A stretch of DNA of 64,000 nucleotides from Pratylenchus scribneri (GCA_030063045.1 JAQSEB010000032.1:1612001-1676000); one strand, 5' to 3'; positions 21,501 through 32,432 are shown, counted from the first letter of the stretch. Numbers and translations: made by a program. The notes: generated by a model not told the origin, from the sequence alone.

Positions 21501-22183
21501 ATGCCAGGAACAATGCCAACAATGGAATGCATGAGCCCAGCAATGAGGCATAAATTGTCAGCCAAATGCCGGGGAATGCCCCAGTTGGCCATTGCATTTC
21601 CGTGTAGAGGCGATAGCGTTCGAAGCCGAGATAGAGTAGCCAAACTTGGATGAGGCCACAAAGCAAAGTGTACCAAAGCTGGAAAAAACAATTAAAAATT
21701 GGAAAATTATAATTTGGAGAAGGGGAGAAGGACAAGATGGGGATGTTTTCGGTATTGTCCTTTGGTCATAGCTCAATAAGGCTATAGCCAATCTTGGTAG
21801 GCGATATACCATTAGAAAGCTCAAAATGTCCTCTATAAAGTGGCTATAAGATATTTGTGAAATGTACCTCTTTGTAAAAAATTATATGCCTTTGAGTGTA
21901 ATCGACCCCAATTTCTGGATTAAAAGGAGCTTCTTTACAAAATATTCAAATTCCCAAAAATTATTAAAGCCACTTTTTAGAGGAAATTTATGGCTTTAAA
22001 GTGGCATATTGCCTTCCTAAATTGCTTAATTCCTTGTTGAGCTATGTCCAAAAGAACGGCCTAGGTATTGAAAATCATGTTTCCGATAATTCCAAGGAAA
22101 TATTTGGGTTCAAATTGGCGACCGCCCCTTTGACTCACCGAAATGAGTGTGTTCGGCCGAATTCGGATGATGCATTGCGGCAT
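15554..22183 (-). CDS. Multi-pass membrane protein, Tincar-like, with Q-rich cytoplasmic tail
   Basis: Exons run from a start near 22183 (MPQCIIRIRPNTLIS; an upstream in-frame ATG exists at 22369) to a TGA at 15554. Hydrophobic segments appear in order: LWYTLLCGLIQVWLLYLGF and WLTIYASLLGSCIPLLALFL (about 21550-21680), AIAFATVFALYG (20600), FVNLLIALIAFSATYPAVFW and PFSIIFSLFLLVHSVNIVFT (19700-19900), VALVSTFWLCLALQQFAPIA and HVFAITLLLLVAAAKAP (19280-19600), LLYMFIWVLLWCLLTL (18050). That makes about eight. Motifs LAGDNEKLG and ELKNALLLIHGEN plus the eight-span layout resemble Drosophila Tincar. The long tail (15554-17840) is Gln/Asn/Gly/Ser-rich and ends ESEYATSVV. One junction near 19690 needs a ~25-nt intron in my model, so exon edges there are uncertain. 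Introns contain MITEs and a 39-bp minisatellite. Confidence 0.5.
16190..16275 (-). mobile_element. tRNA-derived (SINE-like) sequence in Tincar-like gene intron
   Basis: On the minus strand, A-box GGTAGCGGATTGG (complement of 16252-16264) and B-box GGGTTCAATTCCC (complement of 16205-16217) lie at tRNA spacing. The T-stem partly pairs (TGGG/CCCA) but the acceptor stem does not. A decayed tRNA or SINE head is more likely than a working tRNA gene. Confidence 0.45.
16315..16650. mobile_element. Foldback MITE, family 1 copy a
   Basis: The left arm reads TTGGCCAATAACTCAACGAG ... GGAGGCGATATACCATTTAA; the right arm is its inverted form (TGGTATATCGCCTTCCTAGA ... CTCGTTGAGCTATGGGCCAA). The arms are about 90-110 bp with an AT-rich centre. 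It has no coding capacity. It lies in an intron. Confidence 0.75.
18367..18905. repeat. 39-bp minisatellite
   Basis: About 13 head-to-tail units of TTTCCGGAAAGAATTAATTT plus GCACTTTTTAGGTTGCCCC; a few units lack one G (38 bp). Each unit carries the palindromes TTTCCGGAAA and AATTAATT. Because 39 is a multiple of three, long open frames appear on both strands (13-residue repeats), but these are by-products of the repeat. It lies in an intron of the Tincar-like gene. Confidence 0.95.
18990..19075. mobile_element. Foldback MITE, family 1 partial copy (right arm only)
   Basis: The arm-type sequence GCCATATCGCCTTCCCAAAT ... TATAGCCTTCTTGATAAATG is present without a matching left arm. Confidence 0.6.
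20870..21192. mobile_element. Foldback MITE, family 1 copy c
   Basis: The left arm CTTTTGGCCATATCTCTAGA ... GGCGATATGCCATTTTAAAG is mirrored by a more diverged right arm (CGCCTTCTCATCAGATTGAC ... TTGAACTATGG). The centre holds the AAAGTGGC / GCCACTTTTTAGAGG pair common to the family. Intronic. Confidence 0.7.
21745..22055. mobile_element. Foldback MITE, family 1 copy d
   Basis: The left arm TTTGGTCATAGCTCAATAAG ... GGTAGGCGATATACCATTAG and the right arm GTGGCATATTGCCTTCCTAA ... TTGTTGAGCTATGTCCAAAA are inverted copies. The centre contains the conserved ATGCCTTTGAGTGTAATCGA. Confidence 0.8.
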
Positions 22184-22627
22184 TTTGATGGATTCTGTTG
22201 ATACTATTTGCTGTGGGACATTATTTTTAGAGTTAGAAAAATTTGTTGTGGAATATGCTAAAAAATGAAGAAACAATTGGCGGCGGAAACAGCGGGAAAT
22301 TTGAGGTGGGAAAGGAAAGGAAAAAGTAATGGGGGAAAGAAGAATGTTTATGGACTGCCAAAACACCACTCGCTAATTTTGTGGACAATGGCCACACCGA
22401 AAGGAAGGGAAGGGACGAAATCGAGAAATTGGGGGAGGGTAAAGGAGAAGAGAATGAATGGACACAAAATGGAATATAAATGGCGTAAAAGGGGACACTT
22501 TGTGGTGGAGAATCCGTTAAGCCACCCATGTCCGAACCATTCATCTATCTTCTATTATCCAATTTCAACAAATTTTCAAATGGAAATATGGCGAAACAGG
22601 ACGAATGCGTATTGTCTTATTGAGTAT

Positions 22628-22940
22628 TTGTGATATATTCTTTTGGCTATATCTCACTCAATAGGGTAGTAACTAATCTGAGAAGGCTATATGCCATTTT
22701 AAAGACCTAAATGTCCCCAAAAAGATGCTTCATTATTTTTGAAAATTTAATAGAAATTATAAAATAAACGGGGCTTTTCCTTCAAAAAACTCAGCTTTAT
22801 TACATTCAAAGACAAATAACTAAATTATAAAATATATTTTATAATAATTTTATTGCCACTTTTTAGAGGGATTTTAGGGCATTAAAATGGCATATCGCCT
22901 TCCTAGATTGGCAATTGCCTCGTTGAGCTATGGCAAAAAG
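22628..22940. mobile_element. Foldback MITE, family 1 copy e
   Basis: The left arm TTTGGCTATATCTCACTCAA ... and the right arm GGCATATCGCCTTCCTAGAT ... CCTCGTTGAGCTATGGCAAA are inverted. It is immediately followed by GTGTGGACAGCATCC-type unique sequence. Confidence 0.75.
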
Positions 22941-24264
22941 AGTGTGGACAGCATCCAATCTGCAATATCCAATCGTTGCCTAACAATAAAAAAAGGGACA
23001 TTTTGTGATGGTCGAAAATCCGTTTAGCCATTCCCTAAACCATCTATCTCAATCCTATATTATCCATTTCAACAACTTTTCAAGTGTGGAATTGTGGAGT
23101 GTGGACCAAACTAAAATGTGAAGGGGCTGAAGGGATCCGTCCTCTTGGACGCGCATCCAAAAATTCATTAGAGGAGAAAGGGAAAGGAAAGGAGAAGAAG
23201 GAGGGCAGCAAACAACACAAAATTAATGAATGGCCAATGGGAAAAGCGAGAGGCAAGGCCAGGGAAAGGGAAAGGATGCGCGCATTGGGAATGGGGGAAA
23301 GGGGGAATGGAGTGGCCAAAGGCCCACAAATTGGCCAGAGGATTGCCGGGGGGGGGGGGGTCAAATTGCGGCCCTGAGGCAATGTGGCCACAGGCGCCAA
23401 AAGGGGAGGAATTGTGGAAGGAAGTGGAAATGTTGAAAATTGTGAAGAGCCAATTGACGGTGGTCGGTGGGGATGGAAAATCGTGGAAGGCGGCAAAAGG
23501 GCAAAAGAAAACGTCGAGGCTCGAGAATCGCCTACCGATGATGAGGAGGATGGAATGGAATAGGCCATCAACCCCCCTCCCCCCCTCCTCCTCCGTTAAA
23601 AGATGATGATGAGTCGGGAAGACGGCTAATGGGGAAGAGGGAGGAGGCGGTCAAGGAAAAGGGGAAGGCGACAGCCCCAGCCTTTGGTTGAATGGGTGGC
23701 TGGCGATTGGATTGGGAGATAACCGTCACAAAAGGTTTTATGAAAGGAGGCGGCTGCCGGCTGGTCAATTAGCGGCAAAATGTGAAAAGCACAAATGAAG
23801 ATTGAAAGGAAAGGGGCACAATTGGCAAATGGAAGGGAATTCTTCGAAGGGGGAATGATCAGCGAGAATTGAATGGGAAATGGTTTATGAGGCAATGGGG
23901 CAATTGGGATTGGAGGGAAATGATGATGGAGTGGACATTTGAGGAGTGAGTGGATGAAATGTGAACATAAAGAGGGGATTTGGAGGGAGGAATGGGGCAG
24001 TGGATGCTAATGAGGAGGAAGAGGAGGAGGTTTAGATGGTCGCCAGCAGAAGGGAGAACACATTGCGCAATTGGATTTGGAATGAGGGAAGAAAATTTTG
24101 ACCCAAATTTTCCTAAAGAATTGGGAAGAGGGCCCCCACATAGAGCAGCTATTCTCGGTTTATTTTTTAGGCAAACTTCATGTTTGTTTTTCCTCTAAGA
24201 GATTTGAATTAATTCTCTTTCCCTTGGATGATATTTTGATGTAAAATAAAAATAGTTTAAAGCA

Positions 24265-24505
24265 GAACGTTTTAGCCTTTCTTATGGCCATAACTCAACA
24301 AGGAAATTATTAAATGGCGAAGCGATATGCCATTCAAAAGCCCTGATATTCCTCTAAAAAGAGGCCTTACTAATTTTTGAAAACGTTTAAATATTTTACT
24401 TAATTAGGCGGATTTTTCGTAGAGGACATTTATAATATCCCAAAGATATATCGCCTTCTCCATATGCGGTTGCCTCAATGAGCTATTTGCCAAAAACTAA
24501 TGCAG
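24265..24505. mobile_element. Foldback MITE, family 1 copy f (shortened)
   Basis: TATGGCCATAACTCAACAAG ... GCGATATGCCATTCAAAAGC on the left and ATATCGCCTTCTCCATATGC ... CTCAATGAGCTATTTGCC on the right. The centre is shorter than in other copies. Confidence 0.7.
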
Positions 24506-25861
24506 ATTGTCGAAACTTCCCCCCTACTGATTTGAATTCAGTAAAAAGTTTTAAATTTTGAAATGGAATGGAAGGCGACAAAATCCTCTCAAAATTGGGG
24601 CTCATTAGGCAATTCAACCACGAGTTGTGGTCAGTGAAACCATCAAAAGGGAAGAATGGACAGTGCCCGCCAGTGCCATCCCGACAAAAGTGGGGGGCCA
24701 AGGGGTATGGGCCAGCTGCTGGGAAAATCCCGAGAAAAGGATGGTGGCGGCCAAACCATAAAAGGAAAAGGAGGAGGGAAGGGGGGATGATGAGAAGCGC
24801 AAAATTTTACGCCGTAAAAATGAGAAGGCGCCGGGCAATGGCCACTCGGGGAATGTTTTTGGGTGGCAGCCACCTTCACAATTGCCCCTTTCCTCCAACC
24901 TTCCTTTACTTCCGTTTCATTCAGCGGTGGGGCAGCTCAAATTCCATTGGGTGGCAAAAATGGAAAGAATGGGGAGGAATGGTGTGCGCAAATTTTCATA
25001 ATTACGCCAGAGGCGAAGGAAGAAGAGCATAGGCGAAAAAAGGAGAAAATTGAGAGAAGGTCGAGAATGAAACGAGGGAAAAGGGCAGCAAAATGGATGA
25101 GGGCATGACCAGCAGCAGTGGCGAGAAAAGATGTGGCCGGCCAAGGGACTGCTGTGGCCATCCTCCTTCCTTCCCTTCTTTGCATCTTTCTATCGGACTT
25201 TATAGTGAGGCGAAACCACGGACCGTGGTCTTGGCCCATAACCCCCGTTGGCCGCGCCTTCCACTTCCAAAGGACTTCCCCCTCCAAGTTATATGGCCAA
25301 ATGAGTGGAGAGGAGGCATAGATGGCTGCCTTTTGGCCGCCGCCACCCTCATCAATGTGCCTTTTTGGGCGGCCAAATTTGGAGAGTTTGCTTTCGAGGA
25401 AAAGGGATTTGGCCAAAAATGGACTTTTGATGGATTCGGGAAAATAAAGAGTCAACCCATTTGGTCATTTAAATTGTTTTTGGCGGGAAGGGGAATTATG
25501 CCCACTTTGGTTTGGACTCAAACTCGACCATCCTCACATAAATCCATTTGGCCACAATCTGCTGCGGCCGTCAAATGGATTGCCTCTCTTTCATTTGGGG
25601 TAAAGCTGCTGTCCAGCCAGTTCAGTCAACCTTAAAATGGAAAATGAGGGACATATATTTAGGGAGGGGAATTGATGGTCCAAAATTAGTGGAGGATGGG
25701 GGCAATTAGCTTTATGGTTGAATTCGATTGTATATGTGATTTTATACTCATTTGAGAGACTGTAGGAGTTTTTCATTAATAAATATATAGAGTATTAAGC
25801 CATTTTGGCGCAGTTTCATCGGCAATAAGTATTAAAAGGACTTGGCCAATTAATGGCTTTT

Positions 25862-26540
25862 CTTCTGAAAAACACTTTGTGTTTTCGTTTGCTTAGAAAC
25901 ATTCTTAAAAACATTTTGTGTTTTCATTTGCTTAGAAACATACTTAAAAACATTTTGTGTTTTCATTTGCTTAGAAACATACTTAAAAACATTTTGTGTT
26001 TTCATTTGCTTAGAAACATTCTTAAAAACATTTTGTGTTTTCATTTGCTTAGAAACATTCTTAAAAACATTTTGTGTTTTCATTTGCTTAAAAACATTTT
26101 GTGTTTTCATTTGCTTAAAAACATTTTGTGTTTTCATTTGCTTAAAAACATTTTGTGTTTTCATTTGCTTAAAAACATTTGTATTTTCACTTAGCTTAAA
26201 AACATTTGTGTTTCACTTAGCTTAAAAACATTTGTGTTTCACTTAGCTTAAAAACATTTGTGTTTCACTTAGCTTAAAAACATTTGTGTTTCACTTAGCT
26301 TAAAAACATTTGTGTTTCACTTAGCTTAAAAACATTTGTGTTTCACTTAGCTTAAAAACATTTTGTGTTTCACTTAGCTTAGAAACATTTGTGTTTCACT
26401 TAGCTTAAAAACATTTGTGTTTCATTTAGCTTAAAAACATTTGTGTTTCATTTAGCTTAAAACATTTGTGTTTCACTTAGCTTAAAAACATTTGTGTTTT
26501 CACTTAGATTAAAAACATTTTGTGTTTTTCTTAGATAAAA
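25862..26540. repeat. Minisatellite, 26-40-bp related units
   Basis: Two linked arrays. The first has ~39-40-bp units (TTTTGTGTTTTCATTTGCTT with AGAAACATACTTAAAAACA). It passes into 26-27-bp units, first with GTGTTTTCATTTGCTTAAAA, then with AACATTTGTGTTTCACTTAG. The shortening of the unit along the array suggests stepwise repeat evolution. The open frames across it are repeat artefacts. Confidence 0.9.
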
Positions 26541-27969
26541 ATATGAAATTGTAATTCTAAATTGTAATTGTGAATTGTTATTCTGAACTTAATTTTAATT
26601 TCTGTTTCTTCTGAATTCTTTTTAATCCTTCATGCTTCATTCCAATGTAAAATATTCGCCTTTCGGCATTTATTTAAAATGATTTCCTCTCCAAATTGCC
26701 GTTCCCCCCCCCCCCCCATCTCAAATTTCCATTTTCTTAATCCAACCAATTTGCATTTTTCCAATTACTTTCCTCCCCATCATTCTTCTTTGCCCTTCAA
26801 ACTAATTTGGGGGCCAATGGGAAATTGAATTGGTTGTTTTTGGAAGTCCACCTCCCATTCACTTTTGTTTTTCAGCTGTCCCTTCAAATTCGGCCAAATA
26901 TGTCGATGGATGGCTATTACCTCTACCTTCATTTCCTCCCCTCTCATCCAATTTTCCCCCCATTTTCCATTCCTTCTCCTTCCCTTTTTCTGTTTTTGGC
27001 ATTGGCCTTAAACTCCTTTTTTCCTCCCAAAGACCAGAGAAATAACCAAAGCATTTTCTGCTACTTTGACTGAGGCCACCGAGCCGATGAATAGCCTCCA
27101 TAGGCGCACGCAAAAAGACATTGCCCATTCTTTGCGGACTGCTAGCCAAGCCGGCTGCCCCTCGGGGGCTGGAAGGTTAAAAAGGGTGAAGCTAGCAGGG
27201 AGGATTGGGGCTGTTGGAAGGCCGAGGCAATGGCCCAGTATGCCTATGGCCATTATTTTTTCGGCAGTGGCGGCCGATGCCCGCCGAAAAGCAACTGCCC
27301 TCGGGGCCCTGGGCCGCCGAAAGGATTGAAAAGGGAGGAAGGGAGGAGGGTGGCCAAGCACAGATAATGCCGCCTTCCCCACTTTTCCCCAAATTCCAAG
27401 CCTCCATCCACATTCCCTCTTTTTTTACTACTTTTTGCTGTGTTACCCCGCCTTGGCCCATCATCCCTCCATTCTCCAGTTCCCACCCTCCTTTTCTATT
27501 CCAAGCCACAAATTCGTTCATCCGCCCTTGGCCCTTTGGCCATTCCCCATCAAAATCGGCACATAGTACCCTCCTTCCCGCCCTTTACCCCCAGAGCTTT
27601 TGTCTCCTTATTAGTCGTGCCATTTTGGCCACAATGTGCGATTCTGCGACAATTTGTGGCCTTTACCCACTCTCGCCGCCTTTCTTTCTCCTCCTCCTTC
27701 CCATTTTCGACCAAATGCGCCAAACCCTTTTTATTCGTCTCCTCCACATTTTCCCCTCTTTTGCCTCAACTCCGTCTGCCTCCAATTAATGCATATACTC
27801 CGCTTTCCCCCTCCCTTCCTCTCTTGGTCTTGGCCCCCAAATACATTCATGTTCGATTTGTATTGAGGGCACAAAACGGCAACAGCTTTGAGGCCATTTT
27901 GCTTGTCTACTTATTAATGTGCCCTTCTTTCCCTGGGATTTTTCTGCCCAACTCATCATCAGCATATTT

Positions 27970-28305
27970 TCAATACCTGTCCAAACTTTTTTGGCCATAG
28001 CTCAACAAGGAAGCAACCAATTCGATAAGGCGATATACCATCTGAAAGCCTTATATGTCCTATAAAAAGTAGCATTATTAATTTTTTGAAAAAATCAAAA
28101 AATTTAAAGAAAAAGTGACCTTTTCCTGCTTTCCATCAAAAAATCGAGCTTATTACACTCAAAGGCATGTTAATTTTTTGTAAAGCTTCAATTCATAAAA
28201 AAAATTGGTCACTTTGTAGAGGACACTTTTGGTTCAAATGGTATATCGCCTTCCTGAATTGGTTGTTGCCTCGCTGAGCAATGAGTCAAAAATTAATGCG
28301 CCCAC
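27970..28305. mobile_element. Foldback MITE, family 1 copy g
   Basis: One of the best-preserved left ends: TCAATACCTGTCCAAAC, then TTTTTTGGCCATAGCTCAAC. The right arm ends TTGCCTCGCTGAGCAATGAG. The outer TCAATACCT block mirrors the AGGTATTGAA-type sequence outside the right arm of other copies, showing that the inverted arms extend about 25 bp beyond GGCCATAGCTC. Confidence 0.8.
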
Positions 28306-28447
28306 AAACCCTAATAATTTTATTATTTCACAGTGTCAATTACCAAAAATTCCGACTCCACATTTTCATTCCTTCCGGCCCCATCTCACTTGGGGTGTTG
28401 CCAACCAAAAATTTGCCTCATCAAAAATAATCGCCATCGACAATAAG

Positions 28448-31400
28448 CGACTGCCAACACCGAAAATCGCCCATTTTCGGGCCACCTGCCTCCTCAATTG
28501 TTGTTGATTATCCGGAGGCTTCATCCAAATCCGCCACCGGCCATATTATCAGCACCAGTGGTAGCAGTTCAGACAGTCGGGAAAGCAGCTTTTTCAGCGC
28601 GCGCAGTTGCGGCGGCGCCGACTCCCCTTGCCACCGCCAATCGTCGGTCAACGGCAGTGAACCCGTCGAAGGGGACAAATCAAGTTGTTCATCATCGGCG
28701 GACTGTTCCGATCGAATTAGTCAGTGCAGTTTTTGTGGCCGATTAAATCAGCAACAGGAGGAGGAAGAGGAGGAAGAGGGAACTGTGCACGGAAGTGAGG
28801 CAGCAACCGAAGAGACGCTGAGGGGCCAACGAATTGTGGACAGTCGCTGCTCATCGGTATTTGGGGGAAAATGGGGCCAATCGGGCATTGCCTAAATTGT
28901 TTCGGATTTTTACTTACAATTAAAAGCAACTTATTAGAAACGGTTATCAGTATCGCCATTCAGTATTCGGGACATTCTTTTGGCCATAGCTCATCGAGGC
29001 AATGGTCAATTTCGGAAGGCGATATGCCATTTGATAGCCTAAAGCGTCCTCTACAAAATGCGTCAAAATTTTTACAAGATTTATAGTTTCGGAAAAGTTA
29101 CATGCCTTTGAATGTAATAAACCCAAATTTTTGGAGGAAAAACTGCCAATTTTACAAACTTAAATTTTCAAAAATTATTTAGGCCACTTTGTAGAGGACA
29201 TTTTGCCCTTTCGAATGGCATATTGCCTTCCAAAATTGGTTTCTTCATTGTTGAGTTATAGCCAAAATAATAGCCTAGGTATTCAATTTCTCCTATTTCA
29301 ATTAAAAAAACGGAGAATGGCAAAATTGACTTTGAATCCGGCTTTCATAGGATCAAAATACTAGAAGGGAATATCTAAAAATCCATGACAATGAATCTCC
29401 AAACCCTGCCAATTAATTCCACTCCCCCCTTTGAAGGCGCAAACACCGCCTGCCCCTGCTCAACAACCACTTTACGTGCAAACATCCTCAACATTTTTGC
29501 CATCATCTTCAGCAGCTGTTCGGACAGAACTGGACAAAATTAACGCGATCAGCGCCTCAAAAGCCTGTGCCTGCGAGGTATTGTTTCCCATCCCTCCCTT
29601 TTCCATATAAATAAATATATTCCCTCCCCAAAAGGAGTGCATTCTCGCAAGGCAACAGCAAGAACAAATTGGCGGTGGTGGGAGTGCCGGTGGACCAATG
29701 GCAGGCCCAAGTGGCGGTGGGAGGGCAACAATGGCCTCCGGTTTGATGGCCTACGGTGGAGGCGGCGGTGGTGGCTCTGGGCAAACGACGAGCAGTAGCA
29801 GCGGTGGCCAACAACAAATTTTATATTGCAATGGGCCAGGCCCACCGGCACAAACAATCGAAGAGCAGATCAAACAAATTGATCGAATTTCAAAGGTTAT
29901 CAAAATTGACAGATTGGCATTTTGTGCCATTTCCACGTGGATTCAATTTGACCCATTTACAAATCGATTGGGGCCAATAATGAACACAGCATAATCTATT
30001 GAGTTCCCCATTTGTTTTGGGCCATAACTCAGCGAAACGAATACTGATTTTGGAAGGCGATATGTCATTTGAAAGGGTAAAGTATCCTCTATAAAGTAGC
30101 CTTATTAATTTCTTGAAAGTTTGAAATAATTTGTAAAATAAGCTGTTTTTCCTTCAAAATGCAGGCTTTTACACTCAAAGGCATGTAACTTTTTTAAAAA
30201 TAGGATTTTATAAAAATAAAATAGGAGACTTTGTAGAGGAGAGTTTAGGCTTTAAAATGGTATATCGCCTTCTCAGATTGGATAATGCCTCGCTGAGATA
30301 TGGGCCTAAAACTAGTCGGAGATATTCAGGAATTGTCCTTCTATTAAATAGCGGGGGACACAAATCACAAATTTCCTTTCTTTCAAAACGAAGGAACACA
30401 AATTTTTCCCTTCAATCAAATCTAGCAGAGAGAAAAAATTTTCCCTCGTTGCCGCCGCTAAAGAGAGAATACGGTACCGTTACCTCTTTTGTTGGGAAAC
30501 GAGGGAAACACAAACCATAAATCTGCACTACTGTACCGATTAAGCACTCGCATTAGTTTTTGGCCCATATCTCAGCGAGGCGGTGACCAATTTTGGAAGG
30601 CAATATACTATTTTAAAGGGCAAAGTGTCCTCTACAAAGTGGCCTTAAAAATTTTTACAAAATCTATAGTTTCGAAAAAGTTGCAGGTCCTCCATTGAAA
30701 TCGATTGCAAATGAGTAGTCAACCTATTGCGTTCTTGGCTTATAATTCGTTGAAGCATTAGCCAATCTGTAAAGGCGATATACCATTTGAAAGGGCAAAA
30801 TGACCTCTACAAAGTGGCTATGAAATTTTAATTAATTCCATCAAACTAAAAAAGTTAAATGCCTTTGAGCTTAAACGACCCCTATTTTTGGTTTAATGGA
30901 GCTTCTTTTATAAATTGTTCAAATTTGCCAAAATTATTAGAGCAACTAGGAGCCACTTTTTATAGGACATTTAGGGCTTTCTATTGGCATATCGCCTTCC
31001 CAAATTAGTTACTTCCCTACGGAGATATGGCCAAAAAAGCAAGGACAAGTACTGAATATATCCTCAATCGTCCTTTAATTATTAAATTCATTTGTTTCAA
31101 TCCAAAATTTATGGCAACTTGGCCGAATTAAGCCATCCATCTAAGTTTCTCTTTTCCAAAGCAAATTTCCAATCCACTGAATTTCCCACTTTGGCCAAGT
31201 CCATCATATTGTCGCTGTTTATTTACCGCCACCATTTCCACCCACTTTGCTTCCTTCTCTTTGGTCTGGCAAAAATCAATGGAAAATGCCTAGAGGGGGA
31301 ATGCGTCTTGGCCAACTTTTTGCCCCACTTTTGGCTTTTTCCTTGGCACTTTTTGACTTTGCCCCCCCCCCCCCCCCATTTTAAAGTGTTGCGCTCGTCA

Positions 31401-32144
31401 GAAATAGGCAAAAAGCGGAAGGGTTTTTGATGCCATTTGTCCTTCATCTACGCATTTGGCTTTTAAAATTTTGATGGGACACAAAGAGGAGATGGATGGA
31501 TTCAGGAGGATTAACGGGGTTGGGGGAAAGTGAAGGGAAAAATGTAGCCCGAAAGGAAATTCAGTGGAATTGGAACAGAGAAAGTAGCGGGAATTTGATT
31601 TGCCATTTTAGGGCGAAATGATGAATTGAATGGCAAAGAAATCAGCAAAATGTAATTTGCGCACAATATTGTGTGCCTCCGGGGGTTTTTATTGCTGGGA
31701 AATTAAATTTCAAATCACATCATTTTGCCCTTCGTTTAACGTTTTTCCCCTCGTCTTAAAGGAATGCGACAATTCACGAAAAAGTTTGGAGGCCATCAAC
31801 CGACGACTCGACGATCTCAACGATGAAGTCCGGCGGTACAGGGAATTTCTGGGGCATGAGAAAACCCGGAGGGATCCGGCCCTGTACAAAACGAATACGG
31901 CCGAACCATTGAGCGCCTTCAATGATTCCATATGCCGGTAATTAATCAATTAAAACAATAATGAGTAATAAATTAATTAAATTCAATTTCCTCTATAGGC
32001 TTATTGATTCGCTTACTACCCAATTGGCTGCCGTAAGCTTAATCATTTTTGACAAAAACCCATAAAATTATTCCACAGGAATGGAATGAAAAATTGCATT
32101 CAATTCAAAATCAAACAATTGCAAAATACTCAGAAAAGGGTTAA
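28448..32144 (+). CDS. Unrecognised Ser/Gly/Gln-rich coiled-coil protein (3' exons; start not found)
   Basis: Six exons splice in consistent phase: about 28448-28856, 29437-29577, 29635-29895, 31762-31937, 31999-32032 and 32079-32144, ending in TAA. Exon 1 has no ATG and begins after a stop in frame, so the N-terminus lies upstream. Content in order: Ser/Cys-rich segment (SGSSSDSRESSFFSARS, later CSFCGRLNQQ and a Glu run); Pro/Gln linker; a short Cys cluster CACEECILARQQQ; a Gly-rich stretch; EEQIKQIDRISK; then charged coiled coil (CDNSRKSLEAINRRLDDLND, VRRYREFLGHEKTRR) and a C-terminus EWNEKLHSIQNQT...YSEKG. No family is recognised. The heptad pattern suggests self-association or scaffolding, which is inference. 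The 1.9-kb intron before exon 4 holds several MITEs. Confidence 0.6.
28960..29285. mobile_element. Foldback MITE, family 1 copy h
   Basis: The left end TTCTTTTGGCCATAGCTCAT ... GGAAGGCGATATGCCATTTG and the right end ATGGCATATTGCCTTCCAAA ... TTGTTGAGTTATAGCCAAAA are inverted. The centre includes ACATGCCTTTGAATGTAATA. It lies in the first recognised intron of the coiled-coil gene. Confidence 0.8.
30005..30330. mobile_element. Foldback MITE, family 1 copy i
   Basis: The left arm TTTGGGCCATAACTCAGCGA ... GGAAGGCGATATGTCATTTG and the right arm ATGGTATATCGCCTTCTCAG ... CTCGCTGAGATATGGGCC are inverted around an AT-rich centre with ACACTCAAAGGCATGTAAC. Intronic. Confidence 0.8.
30545..31055. mobile_element. 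Foldback MITE, family 1: a left half-copy followed by a full copy
   Basis: 30545-30700 has a left arm (TTGGCCCATATCTCAGCGAG ... GGAAGGCAATATACTATTTT) and centre but no right arm. 30725-31055 has both arms (TTGGCTTATAATTCGTTGAA ... and ATTGGCATATCGCCTTCCCA ... GGAGATATGGCCAAAA). They lie side by side in the same orientation. Confidence 0.7.
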
Positions 32145-32432
32145 TTAATTAAATGGCAAACTGAGGCGCAACAAAATTTGGACATTTCACTCTAATCCCA
32201 TTATCTCATCCATTTTTTTTATTTCATTCCCCATCTTCATTTGAATTTGAAATGCATAATTATTATTCAAGCATTTTTATTATTATATAATAATATTTTA
32301 ATAGATTTTGACTTAATGAATAAAATTTGGGAAAGTGAATTAATGCATTTTCTTCATCAAATCGGATAAGTGGAATTCAACAATCGGCCGTGCCATAAAT
32401 GGCGTTGGAGGAGATGGTGGCCGTAATGATTA

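Larger units (their letters stand above)
22184..28447. other. Gene-poor stretch with repeats; no gene recognised
   Basis: Long chance-looking open frames occur on both strands, often overlapping each other, in purine-rich or pyrimidine-rich sequence (for example 23080-23900 and 24560-25640). Base composition is richer in GC than the surrounding introns, and GGCCAAA/TTTGGCC words are frequent. None of the frames shows a recognisable domain, splice-consistent exons or a convincing protein-like composition. It contains G and C homopolymers (23349, 26705), three family-1 MITEs and a minisatellite. It may hold upstream exons or introns of the coiled-coil gene that follows, or regulatory DNA for the two divergent neighbours. 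Confidence 0.5.

Noticed and set aside
23080..25640. Several 90-190-residue frames on both strands as genes
   Set aside because: They overlap each other, have biased Pro/Ser or Lys/Arg/Gly composition from GA- or CT-rich DNA, and show no recognisable motifs.
25850..26194. Open frames with repeated MKTQNVFK or FHLLKNILC units
   Set aside because: By-product of the AT-rich minisatellite; both strands are equally open and there is no protein family match.
25862..26540. CRISPR-like array
   Set aside because: Repeats are contiguous with no unique spacers and the genome is eukaryotic; this is a minisatellite.
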